Part shown: piece after piece, positions 1-9,263 of the stretch | How positions within the stretch are numbered: the first letter of the stretch is position 1 | Layout of the letters: each line of letters begins with the position of its first letter | From: CAYJAY01 sp964370715 | GTDB lineage: Bacteria; Bacillota; Clostridia; Oscillospirales; Ruminococcaceae | Length of the DNA stretch: 64,000 bases | Assembly (NCBI GenBank): GCA_964370715.1 | Contig: CAYJKJ010000011.1 | Span: forward strand, 24,457 to 88,456 | Direction: 5' to 3' | Translations under genes and position numbers: made by a program | The notes under the pieces: model-generated | Seen by the model: the letters and a program-made list of their open reading frames with translations, nothing else | Databases searched by the model: none | Told to the model about the DNA's origin: nothing

Positions 1-289
1 AGCTGAACATTATGTCGTCTCCGTTAAACCCTATCTTTTCGCAAAGCATCAGTTCAACGTCGGAAGCGCAATCAACGCCACAGCCCAAATCTTTAAGTAG
101 CTTTAATATAGCCGGATTAGGTAGCGCTTTAACGGCGAAATATTCTTTAAAGCCTTTGTTCCAACTAAACGCCTTATAGAGATCTTTAACACATTTCTCG
201 ATACCTTTTTTGTCGTAGATGTGAAACGGAGTTCCGTGTTGTTTGATAATATCCTGTATCTGTTGTTTTGAAAAAGGTAGTTGTTTCAT
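1..289 (-). CDS. lysA: Diaminopimelate decarboxylase, N-terminal part (runs off window)
   Basis: Only the first 96 codons lie in the window; the gene continues beyond base 1. The product would decarboxylate meso-diaminopimelate to lysine in the cytoplasm. The visible N-terminus has the alanine-racemase-like PLP fold signature: HGTPFHIYD near residues 18-26 and YFAVKALPNP near 50-59, where Lys54 is the expected PLP Schiff-base lysine, followed by GCGVDCASDVEL. The ATG is at 287-289. It is divergent from the aminotransferase gene that starts 54 bases away, and the two probably share this short promoter region. A related arginine/ornithine decarboxylase is possible, but the YFAVKALPNP and CASDVE motifs favour LysA. 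Confidence 0.85.
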   Translation of the reverse strand, partial: MKQLPFSKQQIQDIIKQHGTPFHIYDKKGIEKCVKDLYKAFSWNKGFKEYFAVKALPNPAILKLLKDLGCGVDCASDVELMLCEKIGFNGDDIMFS

Positions 290-342
290 TATAGTTTAAC
301 CATTCCTTTGTTTTTATTAAATTTATTTTTTTGGAGTTGTAG

Positions 343-1491
343 ATGAAAGAGTTTTTAAATCCCAACGTTTTATCAATTAAAAAAAGCGGTATCAGGGAGT
401 TTACGGCGCTTGCAAAAAAGACCGACGGCGCAATATTTCTGACTATCGGCGAACCCGATTTCGACACGCCCTCTGACATAACCGAGGCAACGAAACAAGC
501 GCTTGATAACGGAAAAACCCATTATCCCGAAAACAACGGGGATCTGTTTATCAGAAAAGCTATATCGGATTTTGAAAGAGAAAAACATTCCCTTTCATAT
601 TCTCCCGATGAAGTTATATTAACTATTGGGGCAACCGAGGCGCTTTTTTCGGCGCTTTTTGCTATAATCTCGCCGGGCGATGAGGTGGTCGTTCCGACCC
701 CGGCTTTTGGTCTTTATGAACAGATTATAAAGATGGTAGGCGGAGTGTATGTTGCTCTCGACAGCTCAAGCGACGATTTCGACATAACAAAAACAAAGCT
801 TAATTCCTCCATAACTGACAAAACCAAAGCTATCATCCTAACCTCGCCAAACAATCCGACGGGTTGTGTATATGAAGCCGAAACTCTCGAGATGATAAGG
901 AAGGTTATTAAACAAAAAAACATATTTGTTATTTGCGACGAGGTCTATCGAGATATAATATTTTCCGAGAATTTTAAAAGCTTTTCAAGCTTTGAGGATA
1001 TGCGAGAAAAAATCATCGTTGTTAACAGCTTTTCAAAACCCTATGCAATGACGGGGTTTCGAGCGGGCTATCTAATGGCGGATTTTGCTATTAAATCCGA
1101 GATCGAAAAGGTTCATCAATACGCCGTCGTGTCGGCGGTGTCGTTTGTCCAACATGGTTGTGAAAAAGCGCTTTCGTTCGACAACAGCGACATGGTTGCA
1201 ACATATCGCAAAAGACGGGATTATGTCGTTAAACGGCTAGACGATATGGGGCTTTCGTATGTAATGCCGAAAGGGGCGTTCTATGTTTTTCCCTCTATCA
1301 AGAAATACTCAAACAATTCGTTCGATTTTTGCGTTGATATGGTTGAAAAACAAAAACTCGCTTTAATACCGGGTAGCTGTTTCGGAACAGAAGGTTTTGT
1401 TAGAATTTCATATTGCTATAGCGATGAAATTTTAAAAGAGGGTCTCGATAGGTTGGAACAATATATTAAAAGCCTTCCCATCATTTCATAA
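343..1491 (+). CDS. Class I/II PLP-dependent aminotransferase, PatA/DapX-like
   Basis: A fold-type I aminotransferase of 382 residues, normal for the family. Visible landmarks are IGEPDFDTP near residue 37, the SPNNPTG motif near 168, CDEVY near 199, the PLP lysine in NSFSKPYAMTGFR near 231 and VRISYCYS close to the C-terminus. It starts at ATG 343 with GGAG six bases upstream. It sits between lysA and an M20-family deacylase, so N-acetyl-LL-diaminopimelate aminotransferase (PatA in Bacillus) is the attractive role. The fold also covers aspartate and aromatic aminotransferases, and sequence alone does not separate these. Its 3' end overlaps the convergent deacylase gene by 11 bases. Confidence 0.85.
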   Translation: MKEFLNPNVLSIKKSGIREFTALAKKTDGAIFLTIGEPDFDTPSDITEATKQALDNGKTHYPENNGDLFIRKAISDFEREKHSLSYSPDEVILTIGATEALFSALFAIISPGDEVVVPTPAFGLYEQIIKMVGGVYVALDSSSDDFDITKTKLNSSITDKTKAIILTSPNNPTGCVYEAETLEMIRKVIKQKNIFVICDEVYRDIIFSENFKSFSSFEDMREKIIVVNSFSKPYAMTGFRAGYLMADFAIKSEIEKVHQYAVVSAVSFVQHGCEKALSFDNSDMVATYRKRRDYVVKRLDDMGLSYVMPKGAFYVFPSIKKYSNNSFDFCVDMVEKQKLALIPGSCFGTEGFVRISYCYSDEILKEGLDRLEQYIKSLPIIS

Positions 1492-2590
1492 AACAAAGTT
1501 TTTCAAACAGATTGAGAGCAGAGGACATTGCGTTTTCATCAAAATCGAAATCATCAAAATGAAGCGCTTTGTCTTTTCCCGAGCCTACAAAAAACATCGT
1601 TCCTTTTGACCGCAAAAGATATTCCGAAAAATCCTCCCCGGTAACGGTGGGATTATCTAATATTTCGATATAACCTTTTCCAAGATGTTGTTCGACCTGC
1701 TCGAAAAACAGGGGGTCGTTGATAACGGCAGGATAACCACCGCCGATATTTATGTTAAAGATACAACCCGTTTCGGCCTCTATCTTCCTTGCTGTGTCGT
1801 GTATTCTCTCGGTTAAAAAGCTGTTTATGTCTTCATCAAACGTTCTGAGCGTTCCCTCTAGATGAGCAAAACTGCTAATAGCGTTGTTTGCCGTTCCGGA
1901 ATTTGAGATACCAAACTTTAAAAGCCTGTAAACCCCTAACGCTACCTCGTTTTTCTCGATTTCATAAACAGTGGTTATGAACTTTGCGGCGGCATAAAGA
2001 GCATCATGGCCTTTTTCGGCTTCCGCAACATGGCTGCTTTTGCCCTTAATATCGATGTATACAGGGGCGGTTCTTGCCATGAATTCTAAAGGTCTCGACA
2101 TAATCTTTCCCGTTTCATTAAACGGCCATATATGAAAAGCAAAGACTTTTGTAACGTTATATTTTTCAAGCAGTCCCGTTTCGCAGATAGGTTTTGCGCC
2201 GCCGTTTAGTTCTTCATCGGGTTGGAATATCAAAAGAATGTTGTTTTCTATTTCTTGTTTAATCTGTTCTATTCGTTCGGCAAATGTCAGCAGCGTTGCG
2301 GTGTGTCCGTCGTGGCCGCAAGCGTGCATACATCCTTTGTGTTCTGAAACAAAATCAAAGGTGTTTTTTTCGTCGATAGGTAAAGCGTCCATATCCGCCC
2401 TGAAAGCCGTTGTGTTTTTCTTTCCCATATCAAAAAAAGCGACGACAGAACTTTTTGTCGGGCAAAAAACTTCAGCGGAAAGAGGGGCAAGATGCGACAA
2501 AACATATTCGCAAGTTTTGTCAAGCGAGCTTCCTATTTCGGGGATTTTATGAAGGTTTCTTCTATGAAACGATAGTCGTTGTTGAGACAT
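1481..2590 (-). CDS. M20D metallopeptidase, probable N-acetyldiaminopimelate deacetylase or related amidohydrolase
   Basis: This 369-residue M20D amidohydrolase would remove an N-acyl group from an amino acid using a two-metal site. The metal and catalytic motifs are visible: HACGHDGH near residues 87-94, FQPDEELNGGA near 120-130 (usually FQPAEE), and HIWP; a TVTGEDFSEY motif near the C-terminus carries the dimer or metal residues. I chose ATG 2590, which has AAAGGA eight bases upstream, over an upstream in-frame start that lacks a site. Next to an aminotransferase and lysA, the best guess is the DapL step of the acetylase branch of lysine synthesis. A hippurate or IAA-amino acid hydrolase is the alternative. 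Confidence 0.8.
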   Translation of the reverse strand: MSQQRLSFHRRNLHKIPEIGSSLDKTCEYVLSHLAPLSAEVFCPTKSSVVAFFDMGKKNTTAFRADMDALPIDEKNTFDFVSEHKGCMHACGHDGHTATLLTFAERIEQIKQEIENNILLIFQPDEELNGGAKPICETGLLEKYNVTKVFAFHIWPFNETGKIMSRPLEFMARTAPVYIDIKGKSSHVAEAEKGHDALYAAAKFITTVYEIEKNEVALGVYRLLKFGISNSGTANNAISSFAHLEGTLRTFDEDINSFLTERIHDTARKIEAETGCIFNINIGGGYPAVINDPLFFEQVEQHLGKGYIEILDNPTVTGEDFSEYLLRSKGTMFFVGSGKDKALHFDDFDFDENAMSSALNLFEKLCFMK

Positions 2591-2704
2591 TTGTTTTTTC
2601 CTTTGTAATACTTTCATAATTGTTTAACATTCTAATTCTAAACAATTTACAAAAAAAACGCAACTGTAAAAACAAAAAAACATTGTTCGGCAATATTTAA
2701 TAGC

Positions 2705-2742
2705 TATTCCCTTGTTATTTGTTCTAAAATAACAAGGGAATA
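2705..2742. repeat. Perfect 14-bp inverted repeat in divergent intergenic region
   Basis: ATTCCCTTGTTATT and its reverse complement flank an 8-base loop between the divergent deacetylase and serC genes. No U-tract follows on either strand, so it is not an obvious terminator. It could be an operator or an RNA hairpin in the deacetylase leader. Confidence 0.5.
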
Positions 2743-2815
2743 AATCTTAAAATTCTTCAAAAAGTTTAAATATTAAACTTTTTCAGAAAAAAATCCGCTT
2801 AAATCACAAACGTTA

Positions 2816-2844
2816 TTGACGTTTTTATTTTAAAGCAATATAAT
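2816..2844 (+). promoter_or_regulatory. Housekeeping promoter of serC-serA
   Basis: TTGACG, a 17-base spacer, then TATAAT. Transcription should begin near 2851, which rules out the upstream in-frame start at 2848 and supports the serC start at 2881. A 6-bp inverted repeat (AAACGT/ACGTTT, 2808-2824) overlaps the -35 box and could bind a regulator. Confidence 0.8.
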
Positions 2845-2880
2845 TAGATGTATATAAAAATAAAGTTAAAGGAAACAGAT

Positions 2881-3966
2881 ATGTCTAGGGTTTATAATTT
2901 TAGCGCGGGTCCTTCGGTTTTGCCCGAAAAAGTTTTAAAGATTGTGCAAAGCGAGATGCTCGAACATAAGCAAAGCGGTCAATCGGTCGTTGAGATGAGC
3001 CACCGTTCAAAGGAATATGGCGAGATAATCGACGGCGCTATGCAAAAACTAAGGGACACGCTATGCATACCGCAAAACTATGAGGTTTTGTTTTTGCAGG
3101 GTGGAGCTTCTCTCCAGTTCAACATGATACCGATGAATATTATGACAAAATCGAAACAAGCGGATTTTGTTGTAACGGGTCAATGGGCAAGCAAGGCGCA
3201 AAAAGAAGCATCGAGATATGGCGACGCTCGAGAGATTGCTTCAAGCAAAGACAGAGTGTTTTCATACATTCCAAAACTTGATGTTTCAACATTCAATAAA
3301 AACGCAGATTATTTCCATATTTGTTCAAACAATACCATCTATGGAACCGCATTTAAACAACTTCCAAACACAGGGGACGTTCCGATAGTTGCGGACATGA
3401 GCAGCTGCATATTAAGCGAGCCGGTTGATGTTTCAAAATATGGGCTTATCTTTGCGGGGGCGCAAAAAAACATGGGTCCTTCGGGGCTAACCGTTGTTAT
3501 CATAAGAAAAGATCTTTTAGAAAGAACCCCCGACAACGTTCCGCCAATGTTAAACTACAAGATCCAAGCCGAAAACGGTTCGATGTTTAACACCCCCCCA
3601 ACATTTGCAATCTATGTCCTTTCTCTTATGCTTGATTGGATAAAGGAGGATATCGGGGATCTTTCAAACATGAAAAAACACAACCAACAAAAAGCCGCTA
3701 TTTTATATGACTTTATCGACCAAAGCGAAATGTTCAGCAACCCCGTTGATGTTGCCGACAGATCGCTAATGAACGTAACGTTTGTAACCGGCAACGAACA
3801 ACTCGACAAACTGTTTTGTTCGCAAGCTAATAGCAAAGGCCTTGTGAACCTTAAAGGTCATCGAGCTGTTGGCGGAATGCGAGCTTCAATTTACAACGCC
3901 ATGCCAATCGAAGGGGTTAAAGCTCTTGTAGACTTTATGAGCAAATTCGAAAAAGACAACAAATAG
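2881..3966 (+). CDS. serC: Phosphoserine aminotransferase
   Basis: Converts 3-phosphohydroxypyruvate and glutamate to phosphoserine and 2-oxoglutarate in serine synthesis. The 361-residue protein begins RVYNFSAGPSVLPEKV, the SerC hallmark. It has EMSHRSKEY near residue 40, a LQGGASLQF motif near 75 for phosphate and PLP binding, and the PLP lysine in FAGAQKNMGPSG near residue 196. The end is also typical (GGMRASIYNAMP). ATG 2881 has AAAGG upstream and lies downstream of the predicted promoter. It is followed after 61 bases by serA, so the two form a serine operon. The phosphatase serB is not in this window. Confidence 0.96.
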   Translation: MSRVYNFSAGPSVLPEKVLKIVQSEMLEHKQSGQSVVEMSHRSKEYGEIIDGAMQKLRDTLCIPQNYEVLFLQGGASLQFNMIPMNIMTKSKQADFVVTGQWASKAQKEASRYGDAREIASSKDRVFSYIPKLDVSTFNKNADYFHICSNNTIYGTAFKQLPNTGDVPIVADMSSCILSEPVDVSKYGLIFAGAQKNMGPSGLTVVIIRKDLLERTPDNVPPMLNYKIQAENGSMFNTPPTFAIYVLSLMLDWIKEDIGDLSNMKKHNQQKAAILYDFIDQSEMFSNPVDVADRSLMNVTFVTGNEQLDKLFCSQANSKGLVNLKGHRAVGGMRASIYNAMPIEGVKALVDFMSKFEKDNK

Positions 3967-4027
3967 TCTTAACAAAAACGCTATGCTATAAATCGAATAG
4001 CAAAGAGATGTAGAGAGGTTAAAAATA

Positions 4028-5209
4028 ATGTATAAAATTAAAACTCTAAATAATATAAGCAAAATCGGAATTGCAAGGCTACATGAAAATCTATATGTTT
4101 GTTCTGAAGATATCGAAAAACCGGACGGAATAATCCTTAGAAGTGCCGACCTTAAAAAGTCCTCTATCCCCTCGGGAGTGTTGGCGATAGCTCGTGCCGG
4201 AGCCGGCGTTAACAACATCCCAATAGAGGAATGCACCCAAAAAGGGATATGCGTTTTCAACACACCAGGGGCAAATGCAAACGCCGTTAAAGAGCTTGTT
4301 ATCGGCGCTATGTTTGTGGCGGCAAGAAATATGCCGGAGGCAATTGATTGGGTGAAAACCATCGCTAACAAAGGCGACGATATCCCCTCTCTCGTTGAAA
4401 AAGGGAAATCCGCTTTCATCGGCCCTGAACTTGCCGGGAAAAATCTTGGCATAATCGGGCTTGGCGCAATAGGTGTAGGGGTTGCAAACGCCGCCGTAGC
4501 TCTTGGAATGACGGTCTATGGATATGACCCATACATCTCGGTCAATGCTGCTTGGGGGCTTTCAAGAGCGGTCCAACATTCTACCGATTTAAACGAAATA
4601 TTCAAAAACTGCGATTATATAACGATACATATCCCCGAAACCGAAGTTACAAGAGGATTTTTCAACAAAGAAAACATCATGAAGATGAAGGATGGCGTTC
4701 GCCTTTTAAACTTTGCAAGAGGTGGTCTTGCAAAAACCGAGGATATTTTGGAAGCGGTTCGTGTTGGCAAGATATCCTGCTATGTAACCGATTTTCCCGA
4801 CAAAAATCTAGTTGAACAACGCGGTATAATAGCTATCCCCCATCTTGGTGCATCTACCCCCGAATCGGAAGAAAACTGCGCATCTATGGCGGCAAGAGAA
4901 CTCGCAAACTATATCGAATGCGGCTCGATAGTAAATTCGGTCAACTTCCCCGATTGCGAACTCATGCCTCCGGAACACCAACGTATAACCATTATCAACA
5001 AAAATGTTCCCGGTATGCTCGCCGCAATAACCTCGATAGCAACTAATCTATCAATTAATATAGACAATCTTCAAAACAAATCGGGCAAAAACTCTTCGGT
5101 CGCCTACACTGTTATTGATATTAACAGCACAAAAGTTGATCTTTTGTTAACGGCTCTTGAAGCTGTAGACGGAGTTATAAGAGTTCGCAAGATCGAAAAT
5201 ACAAAGTAA
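4028..5209 (+). CDS. serA: D-3-phosphoglycerate dehydrogenase with C-terminal ACT domain
   Basis: Oxidises 3-phosphoglycerate to 3-phosphohydroxypyruvate with NAD+, the first step of serine synthesis. At 393 residues it is the short SerA type, without the intervening ASB domain. Visible features are RAGAGVNNIP near 58, the Rossmann motif GLGAIGVGVANAA near 143, the catalytic arginine in NFARGG near 235, the catalytic His in IPHLGASTPESEEN near 275, and an ACT domain from about 320 (TIINKNVPGMLAAIT). The ACT domain is normally the serine feedback site. It is co-transcribed with serC. No clear terminator follows in the 120 bases before the convergent small gene. Confidence 0.95.
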   Translation: MYKIKTLNNISKIGIARLHENLYVCSEDIEKPDGIILRSADLKKSSIPSGVLAIARAGAGVNNIPIEECTQKGICVFNTPGANANAVKELVIGAMFVAARNMPEAIDWVKTIANKGDDIPSLVEKGKSAFIGPELAGKNLGIIGLGAIGVGVANAAVALGMTVYGYDPYISVNAAWGLSRAVQHSTDLNEIFKNCDYITIHIPETEVTRGFFNKENIMKMKDGVRLLNFARGGLAKTEDILEAVRVGKISCYVTDFPDKNLVEQRGIIAIPHLGASTPESEENCASMAARELANYIECGSIVNSVNFPDCELMPPEHQRITIINKNVPGMLAAITSIATNLSINIDNLQNKSGKNSSVAYTVIDINSTKVDLLLTALEAVDGVIRVRKIENTK

Positions 5210-5328
5210 AACCCGCAACAGACTAATTGTGTTTCAATGCTAAATGATTGTATCTGTCGCAGCATAACCGCTTGACATCTACAATCATTTTGCTAAAACA
5301 TATCTCTTTTATCAACGCTCTTGTTTGT

Positions 5329-5523
5329 TTAAAGAGTTTTGATAAATTGTTCCGCTGTGTCAACAAAATCGACGATATGCGAAACTTTTGCTTTGAGAAA
5401 CTTTTTAACGCCGGCTTTTGTTCGCCTGTTGATCCCAAGCGTTGCAAAACCAACAACCGAACCTACTGCGGCACCCACTAAAACGTTTCCCATAATCGCT
5501 TTGTTTTTTGCATTTATTCTCAT
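5329..5523 (-). CDS. Small YtxH-like membrane-associated protein
   Basis: A 64-residue protein with a glycine/alanine-rich hydrophobic segment (VLVGAAVGSVVGFATLG, residues 14-30) and a basic, helical C-terminal half. This layout resembles the YtxH/general stress small membrane proteins of Firmicutes. It is supported as a real gene by an excellent ribosome site: AGGAGGTGAT precedes the ATG with normal spacing. It is divergent from the pyridoxal-kinase-like gene. Function is unknown; a role in envelope stress is only a family-level guess. Confidence 0.7.
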   Translation of the reverse strand: MRINAKNKAIMGNVLVGAAVGSVVGFATLGINRRTKAGVKKFLKAKVSHIVDFVDTAEQFIKTL

Positions 5524-5615
5524 AGTTCATCACCTCCTATAGCTATATATTTTCCCAAAAACATTTATTTAACCAAAAAGAAACAAACCGCAAAATATTT
5601 TTTAAGGAGAACAAG

Positions 5616-6461
5616 TTGAAGAAACAAAAAAGAGCCCTTGCTATCAACGACATTTCGTGTGTCGGAAGATGTTCTCTAACCGTTGCCCTCCCCATAATTT
5701 CTGCGGCAGGAATTGAATGCTCAATACTCCCGACAGCGGTTCTTTCAACCCACACAGGCGGTTTTTCGGAACACACAAAAAAGGATTTAACCGACGAGAT
5801 TTCGCCAATAGCGAACCATTGGAAAAGCCTTGGTGTATCGTTTGATATTATATACACGGGTTATCTTGCTTCAACGGAACAGATAGAAAAAGTTATCGAG
5901 ATAATAAACCTCATTAAAACCGAAAACACGATCGTCGTAGTCGACCCTGTTATGGCCGACAACGGCTCTCTTTATTCCGGATTTGATAAAGATTTTCCCA
6001 AAGAGATGAGAAAACTTTGCTCGATTTCCGATATAATTATCCCCAACATAACGGAAGCTTCCCTTTTAACCGAAAGCGAATATAAACCGTTTCCCCACAC
6101 CGATTTATATATAGAACAACTCCTTCAAAAACTTCATGATATGGGAGCTACAAGAACGATATTAACGGGGGTTTGTTTCAACGAAAATCTTTTGGGCGCT
6201 GCCGTTTCAAAAAAGGGAGAAAAACCTTTTTTCAGTTTTGGCGAAAGAATAAACGGAAGCTATCATGGCACAGGGGATATATTTGCCTCTTCAATAGTCG
6301 GCGCTATTCTTTATGGAAAAGATCTTATTAAATCGACCGAAATTGCGGTTGATTTTACGAGAGAATGCATCGCTATAACCGACAAAATGGGAACCGACCC
6401 AAAATATGGCGTGTGTTTTGAAACCGCTATACCATATCTTATTAAACTATTAAACGACTAG
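5616..6461 (+). CDS. Pyridoxal/pyridoxamine kinase family protein (PdxY-like)
   Basis: A ribokinase-fold enzyme of 281 residues that would phosphorylate pyridoxal, pyridoxine or pyridoxamine for vitamin B6 salvage. It opens with the family's INDISCVGRCSLTVALP and LSTHTGGF motifs, contains DPVMADNGSLY near residue 108, and has the anion-hole and catalytic-base motif YHGTGDIFAS near 215. The start is TTG 5616, five bases after AAGGAG. It heads a run of four same-strand genes with short gaps (trmL 11 bases on, then the GH2/GH3 pair). I see no functional link among these. Confidence 0.9.
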   Translation: MKKQKRALAINDISCVGRCSLTVALPIISAAGIECSILPTAVLSTHTGGFSEHTKKDLTDEISPIANHWKSLGVSFDIIYTGYLASTEQIEKVIEIINLIKTENTIVVVDPVMADNGSLYSGFDKDFPKEMRKLCSISDIIIPNITEASLLTESEYKPFPHTDLYIEQLLQKLHDMGATRTILTGVCFNENLLGAAVSKKGEKPFFSFGERINGSYHGTGDIFASSIVGAILYGKDLIKSTEIAVDFTRECIAITDKMGTDPKYGVCFETAIPYLIKLLND

Positions 6462-6472
6462 AAAGAGCTATT

Positions 6473-6970
6473 ATGCCGATAAATATTGTTCTGTTTGAAC
6501 CGCAAATCCCCCAAAACACAGGAAACATAGCCCGAACCGCAGCGGCAACAAAAAGCCGTCTACACCTTGTAGGTCCTATGGGTTTTGTTATTGATAACAA
6601 AAAGCTGAAACGAGCCGGGCTTGATTATTGGCACCTTTTAGACATAACGTTCTACAAAGACATCGATGAATTTTTCGAAAAAAACAGCGGCGAGATGTTT
6701 TTCTTTTCAACTAAATCCCCAACGTTCCACACAAACGCAACGTTTAACGATGGTTGTTATTTAATTTTCGGAAGAGAAGACAAAGGCATAAGCGAGGATA
6801 TTTTAAATAGATATGTCGACCGCTGTGTAAGAATCCCGATGCTCGACGATGCTCGAAGCTTAAACCTTTCAAATGCAGTTGCAATAGGGGTGTATGAGGC
6901 TTTGAGACAAAATGATTTTTTTAACCTTAAAACTATCGAAAACGAAATATTAAAAAAGACACCCGATTAA
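6473..6970 (+). CDS. trmL: tRNA (cytidine(34)-2'-O)-methyltransferase
   Basis: A SPOUT-class methyltransferase of 165 residues, the usual TrmL length. It 2'-O-methylates the wobble base of leucine tRNAs using S-adenosylmethionine. The knot-forming motifs are present: PQIPQNTGNIARTAAA at residues 10-25, LIFGREDKGIS near 103 and IPMLDDARSLNLSNAVAI near 125-142. It lies 11 bases after the kinase gene and 16 bases before the GH2-like gene, so it is probably co-transcribed with both. Confidence 0.94.
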   Translation: MPINIVLFEPQIPQNTGNIARTAAATKSRLHLVGPMGFVIDNKKLKRAGLDYWHLLDITFYKDIDEFFEKNSGEMFFFSTKSPTFHTNATFNDGCYLIFGREDKGISEDILNRYVDRCVRIPMLDDARSLNLSNAVAIGVYEALRQNDFFNLKTIENEILKKTPD

Positions 6971-6986
6971 TAGGAGCTTATATTAC

Positions 6987-9263
6987 ATGATCAACATCAA
7001 GGAACAAAAAACGAAAACTGAACAGGTTGAAAATGGCGTCGGCATTAGCAAAAGCGACGTTTCTAAAATCATATCCCCCGGTTGTATAATGGCGGGCTTT
7101 GGTTCTATTGAAACAGCTATCAAAGGCGAAGGTCCTCTTGAAGGAATTTTAAGCGACCGTGCGCTATTAAAAGTTGGGGATGTTTCGCAAGGTTCCGAAG
7201 TTTTTTCCTATCCTATCGACCGAACCGGCTACAGCTCGGTTTCCATACCCAATCACAAAACGTTTGCCGATCTTTCGAACAGTAAATCAAAAGCACTTTT
7301 TTATATTATCGATTTTGATTTCGACGGAAACAAGATGGGATACAACAGCGTAATTGGATTTGAAGGGCTTTTCGGAACTGCTGATATCTATATAAACGGC
7401 GGATTTATCGAAACGATTAAAGACGGTTTTTATACAACGGAACTTTTAGCTACCGATTATCTTAAACGAGGAAAAAACGTTATTGGAATAAAGCTGTATC
7501 ACGAAGGTTCGGAGGTTGAAGATAGGCTAACCGAAGGGTATCTTGGAATATATCGAAGCGTTTTGATTTCGTATAAATCGGTTACTTCTATAACCGATAT
7601 GTTTATAAGAGCCGAAAAAAACAACGGAAAAAACCTTATATTTGCTGATATAACATTTTCTTCATATGAAAAACAAGACCTTCAATATGGCGGCGAAATT
7701 ATTGTGTTCCTCGTTAAAGACGGAAAACGGATTTTGCGCAAAGATGTCCAGTTCGACGGGGTTAACAAATATTCTTTTGGTTGCGAAAGGGTTTGCATAA
7801 CGCTTGATGATGCCGAATATTGGTCTCCCGAAGACCCCAATATCTATCGCCTTGTTGCTTGTTTAAAACCAAAACATCAGATAGTGTGTGATATTAAAGC
7901 TACTAATTTCGGTTTTTCAAACTTTAGTTTTGAAGAGGTAAAACAGGGCGGAAAAAACCGCTTATCTTTTTTACATAACTACAACAGATTTATCTTTAAA
8001 GGTAGCCATTATAACCATGGCGAACGCTTTGAATGTAATTTCAAGATAACTTTGGAACAACTTAAACTTTATAAAGAATACGGCTTTAATTCATTAGTTA
8101 TTGATAACCCCAGCGAATTAATTCTAACGATATGTGATCATGTCGGAATGGCGGTTATTGTTCGTGTTCCGCTTAAAACACAAAAATATTCAAGATCCGC
8201 AAAACAAGCCTATAACCATTCGGCGCAGCTTGCGCTAAAACGTGCTGCAACGGTAGCCACCCAGTTTAAAAACCACCCCTCGGTTGCCGGTTGGCTAATC
8301 GAAACCGCCGACACATATCTACACGCTACTCTTGCAAACATGATTAGAACTATCGACAGCTCAAGGCCCGTCGTTGTTAAGCTTGATTCAACGCTAGGGG
8401 TTAGCGATTTTATAGCGATAGACGATCTGTCGAAATCCGAGATGACAAATTTTTCGAGAAGAAAATGGGTTTCTATTTCAAAGCTAACTCGAACGCTAAC
8501 ATCAAAAATGTGGGCTAGCTACTATCCCCTCTTGCTTTTCAACGTTTCGTTAAGCAATATCACGAAACATTTTGAAACTATCTGCGCTTCATTCAACATG
8601 GCGGGGGGATTTGTTAATGTTTCTGCGCTCGACAAAAACAACCTAAACATCTGCAAAAATGCGTTCTCCCTTATGCCAAAACAGGTTGTAGTTAAAGATA
8701 CAAAAGTTTTGATAAGGCAGGTTCTTAAAGAAAAGGAATTAATCGAGCAAAAAGAAAAAGCAAATTCTTTAGCTCTTTCACAACAACAAAACGACTCCCA
8801 ATTTGTCAAAACGAAACAAGATGTATCGCCTTATGAAGAGGTTAACAAGGATAAAACAGAAGGCAAAGCGCAAGAAGCATCACCCAAGCAAAACGCCGAC
8901 GGCGTCAAAACCGATATCACACCACAAGAAGCGCCGCTTAAGCAAAACGCTAGCGACGATAAAACCGATGTCACGCCGAAAGTTGAAAAACCAACCGGTT
9001 CTATGGCGCAACCCTCAATAGTTTCAGCTGAAAAAAATATTGATAGCGAAAATAAACCCTCCTCTTCTCCAAAAGAGGAACAAGCGAAATCGCAAAGTTC
9101 CGACGACATAGATAAAAAAGACATTGTTGAAACGCTTGAACAAGCAAACGCAGCGTTAGCTGAAACAACAATCATAAATTCCGACAAAGCACAACAAGCC
9201 GATAACGATATAATTAATTCTACTATAACAGAATCGGGGGATATAGTAGAAACTATTGAATAA
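6987..9263 (+). CDS. GH2-like protein with apparently degenerate active site and acidic repeat tail
   Basis: This 758-residue protein follows the beta-galactosidase (GH2) plan: an N-terminal jelly roll (about 85-200, with ADIYINGGFIETIKDGFY), an immunoglobulin-like domain (about 200-315, ending YWSPEDPNIYRLVACLK), and a TIM-barrel-like region (about 330-570). Where active GH2 enzymes have the acid/base pair in WSLGNES, this one reads GWLIETAD. The nucleophile motif (normally a C-E-Y sequence before HAMGNS) reads LLLFNVSLSN. Both catalytic glutamates therefore seem lost, by eye alignment. Residues about 590-758 are a low-complexity acidic/lysine tail with imperfect repeats around KQNA and KTD(I/V)TP. 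There is no signal peptide, so it is probably cytoplasmic. The 3' end overlaps the GH3-like gene by 8 bases. Confidence 0.75.
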   Translation: MINIKEQKTKTEQVENGVGISKSDVSKIISPGCIMAGFGSIETAIKGEGPLEGILSDRALLKVGDVSQGSEVFSYPIDRTGYSSVSIPNHKTFADLSNSKSKALFYIIDFDFDGNKMGYNSVIGFEGLFGTADIYINGGFIETIKDGFYTTELLATDYLKRGKNVIGIKLYHEGSEVEDRLTEGYLGIYRSVLISYKSVTSITDMFIRAEKNNGKNLIFADITFSSYEKQDLQYGGEIIVFLVKDGKRILRKDVQFDGVNKYSFGCERVCITLDDAEYWSPEDPNIYRLVACLKPKHQIVCDIKATNFGFSNFSFEEVKQGGKNRLSFLHNYNRFIFKGSHYNHGERFECNFKITLEQLKLYKEYGFNSLVIDNPSELILTICDHVGMAVIVRVPLKTQKYSRSAKQAYNHSAQLALKRAATVATQFKNHPSVAGWLIETADTYLHATLANMIRTIDSSRPVVVKLDSTLGVSDFIAIDDLSKSEMTNFSRRKWVSISKLTRTLTSKMWASYYPLLLFNVSLSNITKHFETICASFNMAGGFVNVSALDKNNLNICKNAFSLMPKQVVVKDTKVLIRQVLKEKELIEQKEKANSLALSQQQNDSQFVKTKQDVSPYEEVNKDKTEGKAQEASPKQNADGVKTDITPQEAPLKQNASDDKTDVTPKVEKPTGSMAQPSIVSAEKNIDSENKPSSSPKEEQAKSQSSDDIDKKDIVETLEQANAALAETTIINSDKAQQADNDIINSTITESGDIVETIE

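Noticed and set aside
186..479. Minus-strand 97-residue reading frame across the lysA/aminotransferase gap
   Set aside because: It overlaps both real genes in other frames and has no family motif; the actual minus-strand gene here is lysA ending at 289.
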